NCBI RefSeq assembly: GCF_013032505.1
Contig: NZ_WQCG01000003.1
Span: forward strand, 620,001-684,000
Source: Ruegeria atlantica
GTDB taxonomy: Bacteria; Pseudomonadota; Alphaproteobacteria; Rhodobacterales; Rhodobacteraceae
Length of the DNA stretch: 64,000 nucleotides
Reading direction: 5' to 3'
Shown: positions 60,543-64,000 of the stretch, in pieces
Layout of the letters: each line of letters starts with the position of its first letter
How positions within the stretch are numbered: the first letter of the stretch is position 1
The notes under the pieces: generated by a model
Seen by the model: only the letters and a program-made list of their open reading frames with translations
What the model was told of the DNA's origin: nothing
Database searches by the model: none
Program-made: the position numbers and the translations under genes

Positions 60543-61163
60543 CTAGCGCCATGCCGCCACCTTTGCGTCGTGTTGCGCGCGGGTGAGGTGGAATTCCGGG
60601 GACAGGAATTCCTCGGCCCGCGTGATCCAGCCACCCTTGCCACCGTCGCGGCGGCGCGCGTATTTGCGGGATGCGGGACGACGGTTCGCCAGGCTATAAT
60701 AATAGTTCCGGCGGGCCACCCCGTAGGCGTCCACCAGGTAACGGCCCATTGCGTCGTGGGTGCGGGTGACAGCGGCAAGTGTGTTCGGGCCGATCTGGCC
60801 GTCCACCGCCAACAGGACGTCGCCCTGGCCCGTGGTATTGACCACCCGTTGCAGCAGCTTGACCGCCTGGGAACCCGCGTTCACGTACATATCAAACACG
60901 GTTGCCTGGATCGGTTCCGGCAAACTCGAGATTTTCGGGCGGCGGAAGTAATGGCGCAAATACAGGTCCACGGCCACGTCAACGGTGACCGCTTTCACGT
61001 CGGCCACATCCACTTTGCCGTCGCCGTTCAGGTCCAGGCCCAGGCGGCGCATTGTGTGGATTGTGACCCCGTGTTTCGTGGCCCCGCCGGGGTCGTCAGG
61101 ATCGTTTACGAATCCACCTTCACGGCGGACAATTCCAAGCGCGATTTCGCGGGGCGACTGCAT
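60543..61163 (-). CDS. GH108 endolysin with EF-hand-like insert
   Basis: This is a 206-residue peptidoglycan hydrolase. The catalytic Glu lies in IVRREGGFVNDPDDPGGATK (about residue 16), followed by HGVTIHTMRRLG and an inserted calcium-loop motif DLNGDGKVDVADVKA (D-x-D-x-D-like). The helical core with DMYVNAGSQAVKLLQRVVN and DGQIGPNTLAAVTR follows. The insertion is not part of most GH108 lysins. The start is ATG 61163, beginning MQSPREIALGI. It lies between holin and terminase genes. Confidence 0.88.
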   Translation of the reverse strand: MQSPREIALGIVRREGGFVNDPDDPGGATKHGVTIHTMRRLGLDLNGDGKVDVADVKAVTVDVAVDLYLRHYFRRPKISSLPEPIQATVFDMYVNAGSQAVKLLQRVVNTTGQGDVLLAVDGQIGPNTLAAVTRTHDAMGRYLVDAYGVARRNYYYSLANRRPASRKYARRRDGGKGGWITRAEEFLSPEFHLTRAQHDAKVAAWR

Positions 61164-61206
61164 GGCGCGGCCTCCTGGTTTGAATTGGCGGGGAATGGGC
61201 TGGGTG

Positions 61207-63309
61207 TTAATCCCAGCCCGAGAACGAACGACGCCCCCGGCGGCGGGGGCGTTTCTTTGGTTTCTTGGCGGGTTCGGAAACCTCGGCCTCGAGGTCCTGG
61301 TCCGTTTCCAGGTCCACAACCGCAAATGAGTTGTTGGGACCGATCACCGCCCAGGCGGGCGGCTTGGACCAGTTGATTTTTTCACACCCCAGGACGATCA
61401 CCAGGGCGAGGTCATAGACCGCCAGGTCCAGGGCCTCGTTTCGTTTGACGCCTGGGCGCTTTTCCCAACCTTTCGCCCCGCGCCGTTCGGCCGCGAATTC
61501 AGCGAAAATGTCAGGCGGCGCGCCGCGCGGAATGTGAATAGTCCGCGACCCGCTTTCCGTCCTGGTCAGGCTGGCCGCAATTTCGTCCTTCAGTCGGTCG
61601 GTTCCGGCTCGAATTATGAGAACATCCCGCGCCGCATTCTTGCGGCCCTGGCGTGACGTCTCGGGGGCCTTGACCTCGGCCCGCTTGACGTCCTCGCTTT
61701 TGCGAGAATTACCCCGGATCAAGTGGAACCGGCGCGGGTGAGATTTCTTGACCTTGCGCCAGAACGCATATGCGTTTGGCGTGACGCCAGGTTCGCCGCC
61801 CGCATCGCAGACGATGGACAGCAGCTTTAGGCGGTGATCGGCATTCGCCACCGGATAGGACAATTCCGCCAGGTCCAGGAGGACGTCCCAATCCTCGCCA
61901 TACTTTGCCGGGTCCAATTGCCGGTCCTCGGCTCGAGGCGCGCCAGGCGGCGGTGTGTGAATGTCAAACCGATCAATGACCACCCGTTCGCCGTCGGCTA
62001 GGTGGGCCATGACCTGGACAACAAACCGGCCTTTCTGGACGTCAACCGCCGCCAGGAGGAACCGGGTTTCGGCCGGGGCCGTTTGCCAGGCGTGATCCGT
62101 TGCCGAATTTCGCAAACCGCTTTCCGTAACGGCCGAACCCTCGCCCATTGCCTGGGGTCGGTAGGGCAACCCAAGGTCCAGGTTTGTTGCGGCCTTCAAG
62201 GGTGTTTCGTCGCCCGTTCGCTCGAATTCCTCCACGCCCTCGAGGTAGCGCGCGACGATTTGCGCCCAGGTTGCCAGGGCAGCGGCGGGGCCGTGAAGCC
62301 AATAGGAGACGACGGACGTTGCGCGAACGTCAGGACCCAGCGGAACCAGGTTGCCGTCCTTGCCCTCATGTAGCCACCGGGCCGTCCTGTTTAACTCGGC
62401 CTTTTGGTGCGGCTCAATCACCCCGCCACAGTGAAGGCAGGACATATAAGCGGCCGCGCCGCGCTCGGCCGGTGTCCCCTCATCGGGGTAACTCATCCGG
62501 TCAAATGTCGGCTCAAACTCGCCCTTACACTCGGGGCATGTCCAATAAAGCCTGGCACGGGTGCCGGTGTTGTAGAGGCCCAAAATTCCCTCGCAGGGCG
62601 GGGCCTCATGTGGCGTTTTGGGTTGCCAGCTTTCATCCAGGATCGGAAATCGCGGCGACGATTCCGCCACGTTCATTCCTCGGGTTCCGGCCTGGGTGTG
62701 ACGTTTCCGGCCCAGAGCAAATGCGGGTCCCTGGCCTTCTACATCCTGGTAAGCCTTTTGGTCATAGTCGGCCATCAGAACCAGGGGGATAGACCGGCCC
62801 GACAGTTTGTTGTCCACCGGCCAATCAACCGTCAATCGACCACCACCCTTGAACGTCTTTTCGTGGGTGTTGTCGATCCGCAGGGCGTCTTTTAGTTCCG
62901 GCGAATTCTTGATGATCGGCCCCAATTCCTGGACCGACCACTCGCGCGCCGCCGCCTGGGACATATAGAAAATGGACACCATGCGAGGCGAGGCAATGAC
63001 CGAATGCGCCCAGGGATTGATAATCATTCCCTCGGTTTTGGAGGATCGCGCAGGACCCACGAACACCGCCGACTCAAACCGGCGGGATTGCGTGACGTTC
63101 ATAGGCTCCACCATGTAGGGGGCCACGTCATTGTCCCAGAATTCCCAGGACCCACCGGCATTGATTTTCCGACGCTTGACGGCCTCGGAAACCGTTATCC
63201 TGGCAGGCGGGGAAAGGGCAGGAAGGGCCGCGCGGATCGCGTCCGACACCGGCCGGAAACCGGGAAGGGGCGCGCCCTCGCGGTATTCCGGGGCGTCGTT
63301 TTGCAGCAT
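61207..63309 (-). CDS. Terminase large subunit, lambda GpA family
   Basis: This is a 700-residue packaging motor. The ATPase part has VGPARSSKTEGMIINPWAHS (adenine/Walker A region, about 85-105), YMSQAAAREWSVQELGP and VLMADYDQKAY, and a zinc motif TCPECKGEFE with YMSCLHCGGVI (about 262-305). The nuclease half has LLAAVDVQKGRFVVQVMAHL and the basic C-terminus KKRPRRRGRRSFSG. GpA-type terminases act at cos sites. The zinc-type cysteines are intact. It is followed by the endolysin. Confidence 0.92.
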   Translation of the reverse strand: MLQNDAPEYREGAPLPGFRPVSDAIRAALPALSPPARITVSEAVKRRKINAGGSWEFWDNDVAPYMVEPMNVTQSRRFESAVFVGPARSSKTEGMIINPWAHSVIASPRMVSIFYMSQAAAREWSVQELGPIIKNSPELKDALRIDNTHEKTFKGGGRLTVDWPVDNKLSGRSIPLVLMADYDQKAYQDVEGQGPAFALGRKRHTQAGTRGMNVAESSPRFPILDESWQPKTPHEAPPCEGILGLYNTGTRARLYWTCPECKGEFEPTFDRMSYPDEGTPAERGAAAYMSCLHCGGVIEPHQKAELNRTARWLHEGKDGNLVPLGPDVRATSVVSYWLHGPAAALATWAQIVARYLEGVEEFERTGDETPLKAATNLDLGLPYRPQAMGEGSAVTESGLRNSATDHAWQTAPAETRFLLAAVDVQKGRFVVQVMAHLADGERVVIDRFDIHTPPPGAPRAEDRQLDPAKYGEDWDVLLDLAELSYPVANADHRLKLLSIVCDAGGEPGVTPNAYAFWRKVKKSHPRRFHLIRGNSRKSEDVKRAEVKAPETSRQGRKNAARDVLIIRAGTDRLKDEIAASLTRTESGSRTIHIPRGAPPDIFAEFAAERRGAKGWEKRPGVKRNEALDLAVYDLALVIVLGCEKINWSKPPAWAVIGPNNSFAVVDLETDQDLEAEVSEPAKKPKKRPRRRGRRSFSGWD

Positions 63310-63318
63310 GTCTTGACC

Positions 63319-63606
63319 TTACGCGCCGTAGGGCTTGCCTACCCAAATCCAGGTTCGATCCGGGCGGCTCAGTGTCCCGGTTTCAAGAACCTGCGTCACG
63401 CCAACCGGCAGATAAAGATTGTCCGTCGCGGAATGGATTGTCCGGGTTTCACCGGCCGCCGTCTTAAACGTCACGTCGCCGCCACCCTGGACGTAAAGGC
63501 CAACACCGACGAAACCCAAATCGCTATCGTCGGAGGGCGTGACCGGGACCAGATCATACATAGGGCCGCCCGCCGGAATTAGACCGCTCTTAAACGGATC
63601 GTGCAT
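63319..63606 (-). CDS. Spike-base-like small beta protein
   Basis: This is a 95-residue protein reading AGGPMYDLVPVTPSDDSDLG, FVGVGLYVQGGGDVTFKTAA, GETRTIHSATDNLYLPVGV and TQVLETGTLSRPDRTWIWVG. The string 'P-x-D-x-x-D-L...G-x-Y-V-x-G-x-GDV...LPV...V..TGT' is the pattern of the RCAP_rcc01079 spike-base family, which forms the base of GTA head spikes. Here it sits between the terminase subunit genes, where lambda has nothing comparable. It may be a head decoration or spike protein. Confidence 0.65.
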   Translation of the reverse strand: MHDPFKSGLIPAGGPMYDLVPVTPSDDSDLGFVGVGLYVQGGGDVTFKTAAGETRTIHSATDNLYLPVGVTQVLETGTLSRPDRTWIWVGKPYGA

Positions 63607-63652
63607 TGCTTTCTCCTCTTGGATTGTGAGGAGACGCGCGCTTGGCGGCGGG

Positions 63653-64000
63653 TTAAGTCTCCCCGGAAACTATCTCCTCAACGCGGGCAACCGCGTCTAA
63701 CATTGTGGCGTCAATGATCTTTTGCATTGCCTCCACCTCGGCCCCACCCAGGCCCAACTCGCGGGCCAACTTGTCGGGCGCGGCGTCCATCGTGTCGCGG
63801 ATCGCGGCCAGGACCGCCTCGAATTGCTGGGCGGCCTCATCGGCGCGGATAAATTCGCGGCGGGCGTGTGCCGCCAAAATCCACGCCTGTTCAACCTTCA
63901 AAGCCTCGGCCTGTTCCTTGGGGGACAGAGCCATGCGGGCCTGGTCCTGGATGGACCCGCCCGTCAAAGCCATTCTGAGTTGTGCGCTTGCATCCTCGGA
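63653..64000 (-). CDS. Terminase small subunit, Nu1-like (5' partial)
   Basis: This helical protein is upstream of the large subunit. The frame is open beyond the ATG at 63973 to the window edge (SEDASAQLR precedes it), so the gene starts outside. Visible features are AEALKVEQAWILAAHARREF and AAQQFEAVLAAIRDTMDAAP, then DKLARELGLGGAEVEAMQKI, the helical oligomerisation part of Nu1-type proteins. The N-terminal winged-helix DNA-binding part is not in the window. Assignment rests on position and pattern. Confidence 0.65.
   Translation of the reverse strand, partial: SEDASAQLRMALTGGSIQDQARMALSPKEQAEALKVEQAWILAAHARREFIRADEAAQQFEAVLAAIRDTMDAAPDKLARELGLGGAEVEAMQKIIDATMLDAVARVEEIVSGET

Larger units (their letters stand above)
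41817..64000 (-). mobile_element. Prophage, siphovirus type, left end and late region (right end outside window)
   Basis: This block of minus-strand genes contains terminase, portal, capsid, tail, lysis and DNA-metabolism functions, with sharply higher GC and CCWGG content than the host part. The left boundary is the tRNA remnant at 41817. Structural genes appear intact and in conventional order. No integrase, repressor or replication initiator lies in the window; they should be to the right. Tail-tip genes resemble those of the Rhodobacter gene transfer agent, but the lambda-type terminase and portal argue for a true phage. Confidence 0.9.

Overview
The window looks like a chromosomal segment of a marine alphaproteobacterium of the Rhodobacteraceae (Roseobacter group). 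The grounds are the urt/ure gene order, the DUF1127, DUF2955 and DUF2793 families, and the close relationship of the prophage tail genes to the Rhodobacter gene transfer agent (GTA). No database search was possible. Family names rest on motifs, length and gene order read directly from the sequence.

Layout of the host part (1-41816). (a) The 3' part of a trimethylamine/dimethylamine dehydrogenase-type flavoprotein, cut by the window edge. (b) A nitrogen island: the complete urea ABC transporter urtABCDE on the minus strand, divergent from a complete urease operon ureD-ureA-small His-rich ORF-ureB-ureC-DUF1127-ureE-ureF-ureG. (c) A GDSL hydrolase, an ArsR regulator with a glyoxalase-fold partner, and a large AsmA-family protein. 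(d) A K+ channel, and a three-gene envelope efflux set (AI-2E permease, HlyD-like adaptor, DUF2955 membrane protein). (e) A LuxR-type response regulator divergent from a periplasmic SUOX-fold protein and a hybrid histidine kinase. (f) A plus-strand locus that puts a UDP-sulfoquinovose synthase beside a BcsB-like periplasmic protein, a membrane processive GT2 synthase and a Sel1/peptidoglycan-binding protein. This suggests a sulfosugar-containing polysaccharide. (g) A metal-handling cluster (membrane-anchored protein, HupE/UreJ, His-rich protein) next to a truncated cation-diffusion-facilitator gene. (h) LysR, a glutathione S-transferase, and a PNPOx-FNR fusion reductase.

A dispersed, non-coding repeat family of up to about 530 bp occurs at five places (about 1974, 17065, 24340, 36990 and 41394), with a short possible fragment near 34811. 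It contains two hairpins. One shows compensatory base changes between copies, so the element may act as RNA. One copy adjoins the stump of a metal transporter gene, and one ends exactly at the prophage attachment site.

From about 41817 to the window end lies a prophage of higher GC. Its left end is a 19-base tRNA 3'-end remnant (attachment core) followed by a tandem 12-mer and a terminator. All recognised genes are on the minus strand, so they run from right to left: terminase small subunit (cut by the edge), spike-base-like protein, lambda-type terminase large subunit, GH108 endolysin, holin, gpW-like adaptor, lambda-type portal, fused prohead protease-major capsid, FI-like protein, joining protein, tail tube, G/GT chaperones with a GGGAAAC frameshift site on the G stop codon, tape measure, the GTA-like tail-tip genes g12-g13-g14-g15, a DUF2793 protein, small tail and membrane proteins, a T5 A1-like phosphoesterase with a Fis-type HTH, SSB, and a nucleotide kinase. 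It is therefore a mosaic of lambda-like packaging, HK97-like capsid maturation and GTA-like tail tip. It is also strikingly rich in CCWGG. No integrase or repressor lies inside the window.
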